NCBI GenBank assembly: GCA_030634785.1 | Contig: DAOWAC010000052.1 | Span: 1-7,188 of the forward strand | Length of the DNA stretch: 7,188 bases | Origin: Chloroflexota bacterium | GTDB lineage: Archaea; Iainarchaeota; Iainarchaeia; Iainarchaeales; GCA-2688035 | Reading direction: 5' to 3' | Program-made: the position numbers and the translations under genes | Notes under the pieces: generated by a model | Told to the model about the DNA's origin: nothing | Seen by the model: only the letters and a program-made list of their open reading frames with translations | Database searches by the model: none | Shown here: piece after piece, positions 6,638-7,188 of the stretch | How positions within the stretch are numbered: the first letter of the stretch is position 1 | Layout of the letters: the number at the start of each line of letters is the position of its first letter

Positions 6638-7188
6638 ATGGCTGAAAAAAAAGACACAAAAAGTGAAGGAAATGCATGGAAAGACTATCTTTCATCCATT
6701 GAAAAAAAGCCACAGAAACCTGCAAAAAAAAGCAATTCAATCGGACAAAAATTTAAATCATTTCTTGAAAAAGTCGGAATAGGAAAACCAAAAAAAACCA
6801 AAACTGAAGAAATAAAAAAACAGGTTGAAATTTCAGCCAAAGAAGCAAAAAAATGGCCAATTGCAAAAAAACACGAAACCAAACCAGCAGTAAAAGATTT
6901 TTATAAAAAACCAAAAATTACTACAAAAGTTGTAACTGAAAAGACAGCTATACCAACACATTTGAAAGGAATTGAAGAACAGATAAAAGCAAAAAAGCCA
7001 AAAGAAATTGAAAAAAAGCCAGTTGTTGAAAAACCAAAAGAAAAAATTTCTGATAAAAAAAGCCATCCAAGCAGAATGGAAAAATATATTGCAAGAATTG
7101 AAGAAAAACGAAAAACAGAAAAAAGAGGAAAAGAACTTGAAAAACTACTTGCAGAAAAAAGAAAAGAAGAAGAAAAGAAAAAAAAGCT
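6638..7188 (+). CDS. Lysine/glutamate-rich protein, N-terminal part (runs off right edge)
   Basis: An uninterrupted frame starts MAEKKDTKSEG and continues for 183 codons to the edge. About 30% of residues are Lys (54 of 183), with much Glu and Pro and no cysteine. There is no signal peptide or membrane segment, so it looks cytoplasmic, unlike the operon before it. Residues 11-20 (GNAWKDYLSS) and 35-50 (IGQKFKSFLEKVGIGK) could be short amphipathic helices. The middle is Lys/Pro-rich and probably disordered. From about 143 (HPSRMEKYIARIEEK) to the edge it looks like a charged coiled coil. A weak GGTAG (6624-6628) lies 9 nt before the ATG. An in-frame TTG at 6629 is possible but overlaps that site. 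The domain that defines function may lie beyond the window. It could be a pilus-associated cytoplasmic factor or unrelated; I cannot tell. Confidence 0.8.
   Translation, partial: MAEKKDTKSEGNAWKDYLSSIEKKPQKPAKKSNSIGQKFKSFLEKVGIGKPKKTKTEEIKKQVEISAKEAKKWPIAKKHETKPAVKDFYKKPKITTKVVTEKTAIPTHLKGIEEQIKAKKPKEIEKKPVVEKPKEKISDKKSHPSRMEKYIARIEEKRKTEKRGKELEKLLAEKRKEEEKKKK

Overview
The window looks like archaeal DNA, most likely from an AT-rich DPANN-type lineage such as Woesearchaeota or Pacearchaeota; the exact lineage is a guess. The clues are prepilin-like N-termini, one of which carries a canonical archaeal class III signal (QTSIE), Shine-Dalgarno motifs of the GGAGG/GGTGA type placed inside the end of the preceding gene, one TTG start, and a BRE/TATA-like element before the last gene. 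All genes are on the + strand.

Layout: (1) 1-321 is the 3' end of a gene that enters from the left. (2) 324-722, (3) 727-1311, (4) 1315-5541 and (5) 5542-6540 form a compact operon with 0-4 nt between genes. (6) A gap of about 97 nt with a plausible promoter follows. (7) From 6638 a lysine-rich gene runs off the right edge. No RNA genes, insertion sequences, CRISPR arrays or phage genes were seen.

The operon encodes four proteins that each begin with a short basic leader ending in Gly, then a hydrophobic helix, as in archaeal type IV prepilins. Two are small pilin-like proteins. The third is a giant of 1408 residues with a von Willebrand factor A (vWA) domain. The fourth is a cysteine-rich pilin-like protein of 332 residues. 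The simplest reading is a set of minor pilins that assemble at the tip or base of a type IV pilus-like filament, with the giant acting as the metal-dependent adhesin. This resembles the role of minor pilins with PilY1 or vWA-bearing pilins in bacteria. That functional reading is inference.

The most striking point is inside the giant. Its vWA domain is cut directly after the first metal-binding motif (DKSGS) by about 670 residues, and then resumes with helix 1, the second MIDAS threonine and the third MIDAS aspartate all present. The insert consists of five diverged copies of a Trp-Ser-Asp-ending, cysteine-paired module. The protein has 40 cysteines, almost all in closely spaced pairs, which suggests a heavily disulfide-stapled extracellular adhesin.
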